A stretch of 64,000 nt of DNA from Bacteroidaceae bacterium (GCA_017560945.1 JAFZDY010000049.1:21530-85529), one strand, 5' to 3'; counted from the first letter of the stretch, positions 7,599 through 16,595 are shown. Program-made: numbers and translations. Notes: generated from the letters alone by a model not told the origin.

Positions 7599-9038
7599 AT
7601 GAGACTACTGAACAAACAGACCGCAACGAAGGTGGAGCGCACTGAACGCATCATCCAATTTGGTGAAGGAAATTTCTTGCGTGCATTCGTTGACTGGATT
7701 GTATACAACATGAATGAGAAGGCAGACTTCGATAGTAGTGTGGTGATAGTGCAACCCATCGAGAAGGGGTTGGTGGACATGCTCAACGAACAGGATTGCC
7801 TTTATCATGTGAATTTGCAAGGCCTTGACAAGGGTGAGGTGGTGAACAGTTTGACACGCATCGATGTGGTGAGCCGTGCCCTGAATCCTTATCATCAGTT
7901 TGACGAATACCTGAAGCTGGCCGAGCAACCCGAGATGCGCTTTGTCATCAGTAATACCACTGAGGCTGGCATTGCCTTTGACCCTGCTTGTAAATTGGAC
8001 GATGCTCCTGCTTCGTCATATCCTGGTAAACTCACTCAATTGCTTTACCATCGTTTCAAGACCTTCAATGGTGATCTCACGAAGGGATTCATCATCTTCC
8101 CTTGTGAACTCATTTTCCTCAATGGCTATCATTTGAAGGATTGCATTCGCAAGTACATTGAACATTGGAACTTGGGCGAGGAGTTCAGCAAGTGGTTCGA
8201 GCAGGCGTGTGGTGTGTATGCAACCTTGGTCGACCGCATTGTGCCAGGTTTCCCACACAAGAGCATTGAGGCCATTCAGGAGAACCTTCAGTACAAGGAC
8301 AATATGGTGGTACAAGCAGAGGTATTCCACCTGTGGGTGATAGAGGCTCCTCAAGAGGTGGCTAAGGAGTTTCCTGCCGACAAGGCTGGATTGAATGTGT
8401 TGTTTGTCCCCTCGGAAGCACCCTATCACGAGCGTAAGGTGACTTTGCTCAATGGTCCTCACACTGTGCTTTCGCCCGTGGCTTATCTGGCAGGGTTGAA
8501 CATCGTTCGCGAGGCTTGCCAACACGAGGTGATAGGTGAGTACATCAACAAGGTAATGTTCGAAGAGTTGATGGAAACTCTGAACTTGCCAAAGGAGGAG
8601 TTGAAGGTGTTTGCCGAAGATGTGCTCGAGCGCTTCAACAATCCATTTGTGGATCATCAGGTGACCAGCATCATGCTCAACTCTTTCCCAAAATATCAGA
8701 CACGCGACTTGCCTGGCCTCAAGACTTATCTCGAACGTAAGGGTACTTTACCTAAGGGACTCGTACTTGGTCTTGCTGCCATCATCACTTATTACAAGGG
8801 TGGAGTGAGGGCCGATGGGGCAGAGATTGTGCCCAATGACGCGCCTGAAATCATGCAACTCCTCAGCGACTTGTGGGCAACTGGTTGCACTCGAAAAGTG
8901 GCTGAAGGTGTACTCGCGGCTGAAAACATCTGGGGAGAAAACCTCAACCTTATACCTGGTCTTACTGATGCGATCAAGGGCTACCTCGACGACATTCAGG
9001 AGAAAGGTTTGATGGAAGTAGTTAAGAGCATTTTATAA
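7599..9038 (+). CDS. uxaB: tagaturonate reductase (altronate oxidoreductase)
   Basis: The protein has 479 residues starting at MRLLNKQTATKVERTERIIQ. UxaB reduces D-tagaturonate to D-altronate with NADH in the cytosol. The N-terminus carries the nucleotide-binding segment typical of the mannitol dehydrogenase/UxaB family (QFGEGNFLRAFVDW). The HERKVTLLNGPHT block near 285 carries family residues, including the catalytic-type Lys. An ATG 36 bases earlier is in frame, but 7599 gives the usual N-terminus. With uxaC it makes a two-step galacturonate route. Genes for altronate dehydration and KDG metabolism are not in the window. Confidence 0.93.
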   Translation: MRLLNKQTATKVERTERIIQFGEGNFLRAFVDWIVYNMNEKADFDSSVVIVQPIEKGLVDMLNEQDCLYHVNLQGLDKGEVVNSLTRIDVVSRALNPYHQFDEYLKLAEQPEMRFVISNTTEAGIAFDPACKLDDAPASSYPGKLTQLLYHRFKTFNGDLTKGFIIFPCELIFLNGYHLKDCIRKYIEHWNLGEEFSKWFEQACGVYATLVDRIVPGFPHKSIEAIQENLQYKDNMVVQAEVFHLWVIEAPQEVAKEFPADKAGLNVLFVPSEAPYHERKVTLLNGPHTVLSPVAYLAGLNIVREACQHEVIGEYINKVMFEELMETLNLPKEELKVFAEDVLERFNNPFVDHQVTSIMLNSFPKYQTRDLPGLKTYLERKGTLPKGLVLGLAAIITYYKGGVRADGAEIVPNDAPEIMQLLSDLWATGCTRKVAEGVLAAENIWGENLNLIPGLTDAIKGYLDDIQEKGLMEVVKSIL

Positions 9039-9080
9039 GGAAGAACTCATACGCGATATAGTTTGAATAGAATTTATTGG

Positions 9081-9106
9081 GGGCAATGTCTGCAAAGATG
9101 TTGCCC
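9081..9106 (+). terminator. uxaB terminator
   Basis: GGGCAA (9081-9086) pairs with TTGCCC (9101-9106) and is followed by a run of seven T. It lies 42 bases after the uxaB stop. Confidence 0.7.
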
Positions 9107-9144
9107 TTTTTTTGAACTTTTCACAATGTTTCCTCTCAAGATAT

Positions 9145-9175
9145 TTTGCCTTCCGCCCACTTTCTCCTATCTTTG
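9145..9175 (+). promoter_or_regulatory. promoter of the ABC ATPase gene, full consensus
   Basis: TTTG (9145-9148), exactly 19 bases, then TATCTTTG (9168-9175). The chosen start at 9307 leaves a leader of about 125 bases. Confidence 0.7.
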
Positions 9176-9306
9176 TGGCAAAATATGGGAAAAATGCCCA
9201 TCGCGGCCAAGTGTGTAGGGGGATGGGAGTTGAGAGATGAGATGGAGAATTGATTCCTCTATCTTTCTTTCTCTTTTCCTTTCATAAACGTATTGAAAGA
9301 CTATAT

Positions 9307-10152
9307 ATGTACGAAAACATTGAACTGAACGACCTATCCATCGGCTATCACGAGAAGGGGGATAGGTTAAAATACATAGCGCAGGACATCAGGGCTACTC
9401 TCTTTGCGGGTAGGCTCACTTGTTTGTTGGGTGCCAATGGCGCGGGAAAAAGTACCTTGTTGCGTACACTCTCGGCCTTCCTACCTCCCTTGCAGGGTGA
9501 CATCCTTGTAGGAGGTAAGCCGTTGAAGGAGTTTACTGATAACGAACGTGCGCGCACCATAGGTGTAGTGCTCACCGAGCGACCTGAGTTACACCACATA
9601 TCAGTGAAAGAACTCGTGGGTATGGGGCGTTCGCCTTATACAGGTTTTTGGGGACGATTGTCTCGAAAGGATCATGCGATTGTCGACGAGGCGCTTCGCT
9701 TGGTGGGTATGCAGGAGATGGCTACTCGGATGACCGATACATTGAGTGATGGTGAACGGCAGAAGGTGATGATTGCCAAGGCTTTGGCTCAGCAGACACC
9801 CGTCATCTTCTTGGACGAGCCCACGGCCTTTCTCGACTATCCAAGCAAGGTGGAGACAATGCTCCTTTTGCGTAGATTGGCTCGCGAGACAGGGAAAATC
9901 ATCTTCCTCTCGACTCACGATGTGGAGTTGGCTCTTCAGACGTCCGATACACTTTGGCTGATGAAGAGAGACAAGCAATATGGCCATGAGCGAGTGAAAG
10001 AGAAGAGGAAAGGTGAGGCGGAAATTCACAAGTCGCTCATCATAGGTTCGCCTCAAGAACTGGCCGCAAATGGCGAGTTGGGGGCTTTCTTCACAGGTAA
10101 GGACTTCACGTTTGACAAGGAGGAGATGCGCTTCTGTGTGAAGGAAATGTAA
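9307..10152 (+). CDS. ABC transporter ATPase, FecE/BtuD type
   Basis: The protein has 281 residues from ATG 9307; an upstream in-frame ATG at 9250 would add 19 untypical residues. It has Walker A GANGAGKST near residue 42, a Q-loop region, the signature LSDGERQKVMIAKALAQ and Walker B VIFLDEPTAFLD, in the order and spacing of FecE/BtuD ATPases. These normally power FecCD-type permeases importing siderophores, heme or cobalamin. No permease or binding protein gene adjoins it. The downstream gene, 31 bases away, encodes a PAP2 phosphatase. Iron or B12 uptake is therefore a family inference, and the partner must be elsewhere in the genome. Confidence 0.85.
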   Translation: MYENIELNDLSIGYHEKGDRLKYIAQDIRATLFAGRLTCLLGANGAGKSTLLRTLSAFLPPLQGDILVGGKPLKEFTDNERARTIGVVLTERPELHHISVKELVGMGRSPYTGFWGRLSRKDHAIVDEALRLVGMQEMATRMTDTLSDGERQKVMIAKALAQQTPVIFLDEPTAFLDYPSKVETMLLLRRLARETGKIIFLSTHDVELALQTSDTLWLMKRDKQYGHERVKEKRKGEAEIHKSLIIGSPQELAANGELGAFFTGKDFTFDKEEMRFCVKEM

Positions 10153-10183
10153 AATTTGACTGAAGTAAATAATACGATTGGAG

Positions 10184-11401
10184 ATGAAGATAAAAGTACT
10201 TGCGTTGCTTGTCCTTTGCTTGTTGAATGTAGAGATGAAAGCCCTTGGTGTTACACATTCAAATGACTCCCTTTTACACAGGAAGGAGAACACATACTTG
10301 TCTCCCTTCGTTGGAGGAAGCCTTGTGTTGGTAGGCTCGTTGCTCACTTTTGACCACGGAGGAAGTACTTTAGGAATGGCTTTTGAACCTTCGTTCAAGT
10401 GTAAGGCCGATGAATACTTGCGCTTTGCACCAGGTGTCGCCCTTGTGGGTATGAAGGCCTTTGGTGTGGAAAGTCGTACAGAGAAATGGAGTGAATTGGT
10501 CGTGCGAAGTGCGGCCTCCATGACCATTATGGGGCTTACTGTAGAGGGTACTAAGCGCTTGGCTGGACGTGTGCGACCCGATGGGAGTGACGATCGCTCG
10601 TTTCCAAGTGGACATTCGGCTACGGCATTCCTCACGGCTTCACTCTTTGCAAAGGAGTATGGTCACCTCAGTCCTTGGTATAGTGTAGGGGCTTATGGTG
10701 TGGCTACTTCCACGGCCTTGCTTCGTCGCATGGGCGACCATCATTGGACGGGCGATGTGATGGTGGGGGCGGGTTTAGGTATCCTCTCTACCGAACTTGC
10801 TTATGCTTTGGCAGATATGTTTTATGGAAAGAACAAGCCAAGGATGAATTCACATCAATCCCTGAATGAAGGTACATCATCCATGGCTTGGATGTATATG
10901 CATTATCTGCTTCCTCACTCTATTTCGGGGGAGGTAAGTGGACGAAAAGTACGTTCGCGCGTGGGATATGGAGTAGGAATGGAGGTTTCTCATTACCTTA
11001 CCCCTCATGTGGGTGTGAGTGGTCGTATAGGGCTTACTACATCGCAGATGGAGGTCGCGTGTGAAGGGACGAGGGGGACTGAATGGCTCGTCTCCGAACG
11101 TCCGTTTGATCATGTGTCCTTGGCTATTGGGCCTTGTCTCTCTCTTCCATTGGGAAGGTATTTTAGTGTAGGCACTCGCGTACGTGGAGGTTATGGATTT
11201 TATCCACAAACCTACTTGGCAGAACAGAGGATTGAGGCCTCGCAAGGGTGGGGCTTCGATGGAGGAGTGTCAGTGGATTACCTCACCTCTCAAGGCGTTT
11301 CCTTGCGTATGAGTGCCGACTATAATTCGTGGTCATCCATTACGGAGGGCATTGAAAATCGAGGTCTCTCTTTCGGCCTTAGTGCAGGGTGGGGATGGTG
11401 A
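10184..11401 (+). CDS. PAP2 phosphatase with C-terminal outer-membrane-barrel-like region
   Basis: The protein has 405 residues with a signal peptide (MKIKVLALLVLCLLNVEMKALG). It has all three PAP2 acid-phosphatase motifs: KRLAGRVRPDGS near 127, SFPSGHSATAF near 143, and RMGDHHWTGDVMVG near 185, with both catalytic His present. After about residue 250 the sequence changes to alternating Gly/aromatic strands (YGVGMEVSHYLTPHVGV, TRVRGGYGFYP, LSFGLSAGWGW), which resembles an outer-membrane beta-barrel. Substrates of related enzymes are lipid phosphates such as undecaprenyl pyrophosphate or lipid A phosphates; the one here cannot be told. The barrel and its location are inferred from strand pattern only. 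Confidence 0.8.
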   Translation: MKIKVLALLVLCLLNVEMKALGVTHSNDSLLHRKENTYLSPFVGGSLVLVGSLLTFDHGGSTLGMAFEPSFKCKADEYLRFAPGVALVGMKAFGVESRTEKWSELVVRSAASMTIMGLTVEGTKRLAGRVRPDGSDDRSFPSGHSATAFLTASLFAKEYGHLSPWYSVGAYGVATSTALLRRMGDHHWTGDVMVGAGLGILSTELAYALADMFYGKNKPRMNSHQSLNEGTSSMAWMYMHYLLPHSISGEVSGRKVRSRVGYGVGMEVSHYLTPHVGVSGRIGLTTSQMEVACEGTRGTEWLVSERPFDHVSLAIGPCLSLPLGRYFSVGTRVRGGYGFYPQTYLAEQRIEASQGWGFDGGVSVDYLTSQGVSLRMSADYNSWSSITEGIENRGLSFGLSAGWGW

Positions 11402-11441
11402 ATATTTCCCCCCCCCCTCCTTCTATAAGGAAGAGTTTTCC

Positions 11442-11533
11442 CCTGTCTGAAAAATATTTTTTCTCTACCTGAGAAAAATAATTCCCTAACCTGAGAAAAA
11501 TAAATCGTTGACTTTAGAAAAATCAAGCACGGA
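11442..11533. repeat. 22-bp tandem array (CCTGAGAAAAATAA type)
   Basis: GAAAAAT elements occur at 11449, 11473, 11495 and 11517, i.e. steps of 24, 22 and 22 bases. Full units run 11468-11489, 11490-11511 and 11512-11533. It sits between the convergent PAP2 and glyA genes, after a run of C at 11408-11417. Unlike the other 22-bp arrays, the units are not obviously palindromic. Confidence 0.7.
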
Positions 11534-11571
11534 TTACGCAGAGCAAAATACTCATTGTGTAATCCGTGCTT
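11525..11571 (-). terminator. glyA terminator made of a dispersed repeat
   Basis: A perfect 13-bp inverted repeat (AAGCACGGATTAC, 11525-11537, with 11559-11571) is followed, in the minus direction, by GATTTTTC. The same CGGATTAC/GTAATCCG core recurs at 24133-24170, and related words recur at 57601-57670, 62835-62870 and 63755-63785. Confidence 0.65.
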
Positions 11572-11603
11572 ATGGTATGTTACCTTAACTTAATTGAGGA
11601 AAA

Positions 11604-12884
11604 TCAATAAGCAAAGATAGGATAGTTCTTCATTGTCTCGTTCACACGTTGACGAACACTTGCGATAACTGCTTCGTCTTCGGGGTTATTGAGAACTGTT
11701 TCAATCATTTCGGCAATCTCGAGCATGAGGTCTTCCTTAGCACCACGAGTAGTGATGGCGGGAGTACCCAAGCGGATACCTGAAGTTTGGAAAGCGCTAC
11801 GGCTATCGAAAGGTACCATATTCTTGTTCACTGTGATGTCAGCAGCTACGAGTGCTTTTTCGGCTACCTTACCAGTCAAGTCGGGGTACTTCTCGCGCAA
11901 GTCAACCAACATAGAGTGGTTATCAGTACCTCCACTTACGATGGTGAAACCGCGGTCGATGAGGGCTTGAGCCAACACTTGAGCGTTCTTCTGTACTTGA
12001 GCCTGATATTCCTTATATTCAGGTTGGAGGGCTTCGCCGAATGCTACGGCCTTAGCGGCAATCACGTGCTCCAACGGACCACCCTGCTGACCAGGGAATA
12101 CGGCACTATCGAGCAATTGTGACATCATCTTGATTTCACCCTTCGGAGTAGTCTTACCCCATGGGTTGGGGAAGTCCTTACCCATCATGATGATACCTCC
12201 ACGAGGACCACGGAGAGTCTTGTGGGTGGTAGAGGTCACGATGTGAGCATACTTCACGGGGTTTTCCAACAAGCCTGCGGCAATCAAACCTGCGGGGTGA
12301 GCCATGTCGACCATCAACAAAGCACCTACCTCGTCGGCCAAGCGGCGCATGCGAGCATAATCCCACTCACGTGAGTAAGCCGAACCACCACCAATGATCA
12401 ATTTTGGACGTTCGCGGCGTGCTACTTCCTCCATTTGCTCGTAATCTACACGACCAGTCTCCTTGTTCAAGTTATACTCGCACGGAGTGTAGAGGATACC
12501 GCTGGTATTTACCAATGAGCCATGGCTGAGGTGGCCACCATGAGCGAGATTCAAGCCCATGAACTTGTCGCCAGGATTCAAGCAAGCCAACAATACTGCA
12601 GCATTGGCTTGTGCACCTGAGTGAGGTTGTACGTTTGCCCACTCTGCACCGAAAAGTTCCTTCAAGCGGTCGATAGCAATCTGCTCGCTTTGGTCAACCA
12701 CTTCGCAACCTCCGTAGTAACGCTTGCCAGGATAACCCTCGGCATACTTGTTGGTCAAGCAACTACCCATGGCTTCCATTACCTGGTCGCTCACAAAGTT
12801 TTCAGAAGCAATCAACTCAATACCTTTCAGTTGGCGCTGATGTTCCTTCTCGATGATGTCAAAAATCAGTTCGTCTCTTTTCAT
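11604..12884 (-). CDS. glyA: serine hydroxymethyltransferase
   Basis: The protein has 426 residues, the usual bacterial length. GlyA converts serine and tetrahydrofolate to glycine and 5,10-methylene-THF, using PLP, in the cytosol. Visible marks are [19 protein letters not shown] near 22-40, the Tyr-rich [17 protein letters not shown] block, [14 protein letters not shown], and the PLP-lysine segment [15 protein letters not shown] near 217-231. It has two copies of a full promoter upstream and a repeat-derived terminator downstream, so it is a single-gene unit. Confidence 0.97.
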   Translation of the reverse strand: MKRDELIFDIIEKEHQRQLKGIELIASENFVSDQVMEAMGSCLTNKYAEGYPGKRYYGGCEVVDQSEQIAIDRLKELFGAEWANVQPHSGAQANAAVLLACLNPGDKFMGLNLAHGGHLSHGSLVNTSGILYTPCEYNLNKETGRVDYEQMEEVARRERPKLIIGGGSAYSREWDYARMRRLADEVGALLMVDMAHPAGLIAAGLLENPVKYAHIVTSTTHKTLRGPRGGIIMMGKDFPNPWGKTTPKGEIKMMSQLLDSAVFPGQQGGPLEHVIAAKAVAFGEALQPEYKEYQAQVQKNAQVLAQALIDRGFTIVSGGTDNHSMLVDLREKYPDLTGKVAEKALVAADITVNKNMVPFDSRSAFQTSGIRLGTPAITTRGAKEDLMLEIAEMIETVLNNPEDEAVIASVRQRVNETMKNYPIFAY

Positions 12885-12924
12885 TGTAGTTTATATTATA
12901 ATTCCTTAATTTCAATTGAAAGTG

Positions 12925-12955
12925 CAAAGATAGTGCAAACCGAGCGGAATACAAA
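12925..12955 (-). promoter_or_regulatory. glyA promoter, proximal copy
   Basis: Minus strand TTTG (12952-12955), 19 bases, TATCTTTG (12925-12932): a perfect consensus about 40 bases before the glyA ATG. Confidence 0.8.
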
Positions 12956-13005
12956 ATAAATCCGCGTTTATTTTTATTCCCGAGGTGTAGCCTATTTTGG
13001 CGAAG

Positions 13006-13036
13006 CAAAGATAGTGCAAACCGAGCGGAATACAAA
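13006..13036 (-). promoter_or_regulatory. glyA promoter, distal copy
   Basis: Minus strand TTTG (13033-13036), 19 bases, TATCTTTG (13006-13013). It is identical to the proximal promoter because it lies in the second copy of the 52-bp repeat. Confidence 0.75.
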
Positions 13037-13078
13037 ATAAATCCGCGTTTATTTTTTCTTCATTAGGCGGATTTTTTG

Positions 13079-13086
13079 TATATTTG
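13079..13086 (+). promoter_or_regulatory. -7 promoter box for kdsB
   Basis: TATATTTG followed by CAC lies 40 bases before the kdsB ATG. Its -33 region falls in the distal glyA promoter repeat and shows no clear TTTG. Confidence 0.55.
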
Positions 13087-13125
13087 CACCCATATTTAAC
13101 AATCGAACGTAAAAACAAAAGTAAT

Positions 13126-13887
13126 ATGAAATTCATAGGAATAATCCCTGCAAGATATGCTTCTACACGTTTTCCCGCCAAGCCTTTGGCTTTGTTGGGC
13201 GGAAAGCCTGTGATTCAGCGCGTGTATGAACAGGTGAATGGTGTGCTCGACGAGGCATGTGTAGCTACTGATGATGAACGCATCGAGGCAGCGGTGAAGG
13301 CCTTTGGTGGCAAGGTGGTGATGACCTCTACCAATCACAAGAGTGGTACTGACCGTGTACAAGAAGCCTTTGAAAAGATAGGACAAGGATACGATGTGGT
13401 GGTAAATATTCAGGGGGATGAACCTTTTATCCAACCTTCACAACTGGAGGCGGTTAAGGCTTGTTTCGAGGATGAGGCTACACAGATAGCGACTTTGGTA
13501 AAACCCTTCGTAGAGGCTGATGGATGGGAGGCTTTGCAGAATCCAAATTCGCCCAAAGTTGTGGTGGACGGACGCATGAATGCCCTCTATTTTAGCCGTT
13601 CAGTAATACCTTACTTGCGTGGTGTGGAGAAGGAAGAGTGGTTGAAGAAACATACTTACTACAAGCATATAGGCCTCTATGCTTATCGTGCCGAAGTGTT
13701 GAAGGAGATTACCCGTTTGCCACAATCCTCCCTCGAGTTGGCTGAGTCGTTGGAGCAACTCCGTTGGTTGGAGAATGGCTACTGCATAAAGGTAGGAATA
13801 ACAAATACTGAAACTATAGGCATTGACACACCCGAAGACTTGGAGAAGGCAGAGAATTTCTTGAAGGAGAGGGAAGGACTCATTTAA
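13126..13887 (+). CDS. kdsB: 3-deoxy-manno-octulosonate cytidylyltransferase (CMP-Kdo synthetase)
   Basis: The protein has 253 residues from ATG 13126, the normal KdsB length. It activates Kdo with CTP to CMP-Kdo for lipopolysaccharide inner core synthesis. Family marks are KFIGIIPARYASTRFPAKPLA at the N-terminus (nucleotide binding), CVATDDERI near 45, HKSGTDRV, and VNIQGDEPFI near 98, followed by the HIGLYAYR block near 182. The longer reading frame from 13084 would start inside the promoter, which favours 13126. Confidence 0.95.
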   Translation: MKFIGIIPARYASTRFPAKPLALLGGKPVIQRVYEQVNGVLDEACVATDDERIEAAVKAFGGKVVMTSTNHKSGTDRVQEAFEKIGQGYDVVVNIQGDEPFIQPSQLEAVKACFEDEATQIATLVKPFVEADGWEALQNPNSPKVVVDGRMNALYFSRSVIPYLRGVEKEEWLKKHTYYKHIGLYAYRAEVLKEITRLPQSSLELAESLEQLRWLENGYCIKVGITNTETIGIDTPEDLEKAENFLKEREGLI

Positions 13888-13961
13888 AATATCATAGTTT
13901 GGTGAGGGGAAAACATGCTTCTCTTTGCGCTCAAAAATATAACATTGACACGATACACAAT

Positions 13962-15248
13962 ATGCTTGATCGAACGAAAAGGCCATCCGTCAAACCTCTG
14001 ATGGATTTAGACATTCAATCACCCAATCGGATATTTATGGCCAATGATGTACCCTTGAACGTACTGCATGTTGGCAATGCTGAGGTGGTGCGTATGGACA
14101 TATTGGTAGGGGCGGGCATTTGGCATCAGGAGTTGCCTCTACAAGCCCTCTTTGCCAACCGAATGTTGCGCGAAGGTACGGAGCGTATGAACTCGGCCGA
14201 AATCTCCGAGCGACTCGACTTCTATGGCGCTTGGGTTGAGTTGAGCACGTCCATGAACTACAGTTTTCTCACCCTCTATTCGTTAAACAAGCATTTTGCT
14301 CACACCCTGTCGGTGGTGGCCGATATGATGAAGAATCCGACCTTTCCCGAGGAAGAGATGCGTGTGACGGTGGACAACAATCGTCAACAATTCCTCGTGA
14401 ATAGCACGAAGGTAGATGTGATGGCTCGCAAGGAGTTCAGTCGCGCCCTCTTTGGTGATAGTCATCCGTGTGGCCGTCATGCTGTGTTGGAGGATTATGA
14501 CCAGCTTACTACTGAGGATTTGAGGGATTTCTATCGCAAATATTACCACTCGGTAAATTGCTCGATTTACCTTTCAGGAGCCATTTCGACGGAGATATTG
14601 ACGCAGATTGAACAGGAATTTGGCTCTTCTCCATGGGGTGGTGTAAAGCCCTGCGAGCCATTGTCCCCCTTGCCTGTCCCTCCTTATCAGGGAAGGCGCA
14701 TTCATCTCGAACACCCTACGGCTGTGCAAAGTAGTTTGCGCTTGGGATGTCCGTTGGTCGATCGATCGCATCCCGACTTTGCCGCTCTCAAAGTGTTGGT
14801 TACCGTTTTGGGTGGTTATTTTGGAAGCCGCTTGATGAGCAATATTCGCGAAGACAAAGGTTATACATATGGTATCAGTGCAGGAATTGCATCGTACCCT
14901 TTCCAAGGATATTTGGCCATAGGTACTGAGACGGCTAACGAGTACGTAGAGACTTGTATTGATGAGGTGAAGCACGAGATGCGTCGCTTGCAGGAGGAAC
15001 TAATACCCGAGCACGAGTTGTCCATGGTGAAGAGTTATATGATGGGTGAGATGTGTCGAAGTTACGAAGGACCCTTCTCACTTTCCGAAGCTTGGATTTT
15101 CTTGGAAACTGCAGGGTTGGAGAAGAATTTTTTCCAGATACTCGAGAAAAAAACATTAGGTGTAACGTCTCAAGAATTGCGCGAATTGGCCATCCGATAT
15201 TTCCGTCCAGATGAAATGTTGGAAGTGGTGGCAGGTAAGAGTGTGTAG
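13962..15248 (+). CDS. M16-family (pitrilysin-like) protein lacking the zinc motif
   Basis: The protein has 428 residues from ATG 13962. It has the two-domain M16 fold seen in the SREDKGYTYGISAGIASYPF-like region (here NIREDKGYTYGISAG near 308) and the N-terminal LLVGAG-like segment. Where active M16 peptidases have HxxEH, this one reads ALFANRMLREGTERM near 66, so zinc ligands are missing. Such proteins usually work as the inactive partner of an active M16 subunit or have another role; the partner is not in the window. An in-frame TTG/GTG start further upstream would overlap the region right after kdsB and is less likely. Confidence 0.75.
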   Translation: MLDRTKRPSVKPLMDLDIQSPNRIFMANDVPLNVLHVGNAEVVRMDILVGAGIWHQELPLQALFANRMLREGTERMNSAEISERLDFYGAWVELSTSMNYSFLTLYSLNKHFAHTLSVVADMMKNPTFPEEEMRVTVDNNRQQFLVNSTKVDVMARKEFSRALFGDSHPCGRHAVLEDYDQLTTEDLRDFYRKYYHSVNCSIYLSGAISTEILTQIEQEFGSSPWGGVKPCEPLSPLPVPPYQGRRIHLEHPTAVQSSLRLGCPLVDRSHPDFAALKVLVTVLGGYFGSRLMSNIREDKGYTYGISAGIASYPFQGYLAIGTETANEYVETCIDEVKHEMRRLQEELIPEHELSMVKSYMMGEMCRSYEGPFSLSEAWIFLETAGLEKNFFQILEKKTLGVTSQELRELAIRYFRPDEMLEVVAGKSV

Positions 15249-15392
15249 AGGCTTCTCGATGACCATTTTTACCCAATTGATTCTACTCATATGTGGTGGA
15301 TACGTGGGGTGTAGAATCTTTCGTTGATTAAACATTAATGCTTAAAAACAAAAGAAAACTTAACAAATGCTGATTGTCCGCCAAAGAAATTG

Positions 15393-15400
15393 TATCTTTG
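15393..15400 (+). promoter_or_regulatory. -7 promoter box for the MORN protein gene
   Basis: TATCTTTG lies 52 bases before ATG 15453. The -33 element is weak. Confidence 0.5.
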
Positions 15401-15452
15401 TCGAGAATTTTAAAAATCTAAGGTAAAAAGAGAGAATCCTACTATTTATAGA

Positions 15453-16595
15453 ATGAAGAGATTGATATACATGTCACTATTGGTTACATTGGCGTATGTG
15501 TCACCCGTAGCGGCTCAAAGCAAAAAGATAGGAACCTACACATTCAAAAGCGGAGATGTGTACACAGGAGAATTGAAAGGTTTCCCCATATTGGGATACA
15601 AACCGCACGGACAGGGAAAGACTTTGTTCGAAAATGGTGATATTTATGAAGGAAAATACGTCGATGGTAAGCGTCAAGGATATGGTGTGTACACTGTTCC
15701 CAATGGCAAACGCTACGAAGGCGAGTGGATGGATGACAAGCAACATGGAAATGGAAGTTTAGTCATGGCCAACAACAATCGCTATGAGGGCGAGTGGTGT
15801 GAGAATGTTCAACAAGGTCAAGGTGTAATGTATTACTTCAATGGTGACAAATATGTAGGTCAGTGGGTGGCCAACATGCGCGAGGGAGAAGGAACGTACA
15901 CTTGGGCAAATGGCGCACAATACGTGGGTGAATGGGTAGCCGACAAACGCGAGGGAAAAGGCGTCTATAGTTGGGAAAATGGTGAACGCTACGAAGGTGA
16001 ATGGAAGAATGGCATGATGCACGGAAAGGGCACTTATCAGTACGTGAATGGAGATACATATACGGGAGAGTGGCAACAGGACAAGATGCATGGAAAAGGA
16101 CTCTTCGTTGCTTGGGATGGCGAACGTTACGAGGGGGAATATCGTAAAGGTGAACGCTCGGGCATGGGTACTGTTACTTATGAAAATGGCGACGTGTACA
16201 CAGGACAGATGCTGAATGGCGCGGCTCATGGCGAAGGAACCTACACATGGAAAAACGGAGCCGTGTACAAAGGTGAGTGGAAAAATGACAAACGTCAAGG
16301 CAAAGGAACCTACACATGGGCTAATGGTGACGAATATGTAGGCGAATGGAAAGATAATAAAGAAAACGGACAAGGAATACTTCGTCAAACGAATGGGTTG
16401 AGATACGAAGGAGGATTTGTCAACGGACAAAAAGAAGGCGAAGGTGTACAAGAGAATGCCGAAGGTGTACGATTCAAAGGAGGATTCAAAGCCGACTTGA
16501 AGCATGGTGACTTTATAGAAACCGATGCCGATGGTAAAGAAATCCGACGAGGGTCGTACAAGAACGGAAGACTTGTGAACGAAATAAAGAAGTAA
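15453..16595 (+). CDS. exported MORN-repeat protein
   Basis: The protein has 380 residues with a signal peptide ending near VSPVAAQS. The rest is about 14 consecutive MORN repeats of 23 residues, each of the form YxGEW...GxGxxxxxNGxx. The first is longer (YTGELKGFPILGYKPHGQGK), and the last two diverge (FKGGF, IRRGSY). MORN repeats form an elongated beta-hairpin stack that binds proteins or lipids; export suggests a periplasmic or outer-membrane scaffold. No enzymatic motif is visible. The next gene, suhB-like, starts 18 bases downstream, so the two are probably co-transcribed. Confidence 0.85.
   Translation: MKRLIYMSLLVTLAYVSPVAAQSKKIGTYTFKSGDVYTGELKGFPILGYKPHGQGKTLFENGDIYEGKYVDGKRQGYGVYTVPNGKRYEGEWMDDKQHGNGSLVMANNNRYEGEWCENVQQGQGVMYYFNGDKYVGQWVANMREGEGTYTWANGAQYVGEWVADKREGKGVYSWENGERYEGEWKNGMMHGKGTYQYVNGDTYTGEWQQDKMHGKGLFVAWDGERYEGEYRKGERSGMGTVTYENGDVYTGQMLNGAAHGEGTYTWKNGAVYKGEWKNDKRQGKGTYTWANGDEYVGEWKDNKENGQGILRQTNGLRYEGGFVNGQKEGEGVQENAEGVRFKGGFKADLKHGDFIETDADGKEIRRGSYKNGRLVNEIKK

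Larger units (their letters stand above)
12924..13056. repeat. 52-bp direct repeat, two copies 81 bp apart
   Basis: Copy 1 is 12924-12975 and copy 2 is 13005-13056. They are identical over 52 bases and separated by 29 bases. Each copy holds one complete minus-strand promoter facing glyA. The spacer, with its CGAGGTGTAGCC word, resembles promoter-linked sequences common in Bacteroidales. Confidence 0.9.
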
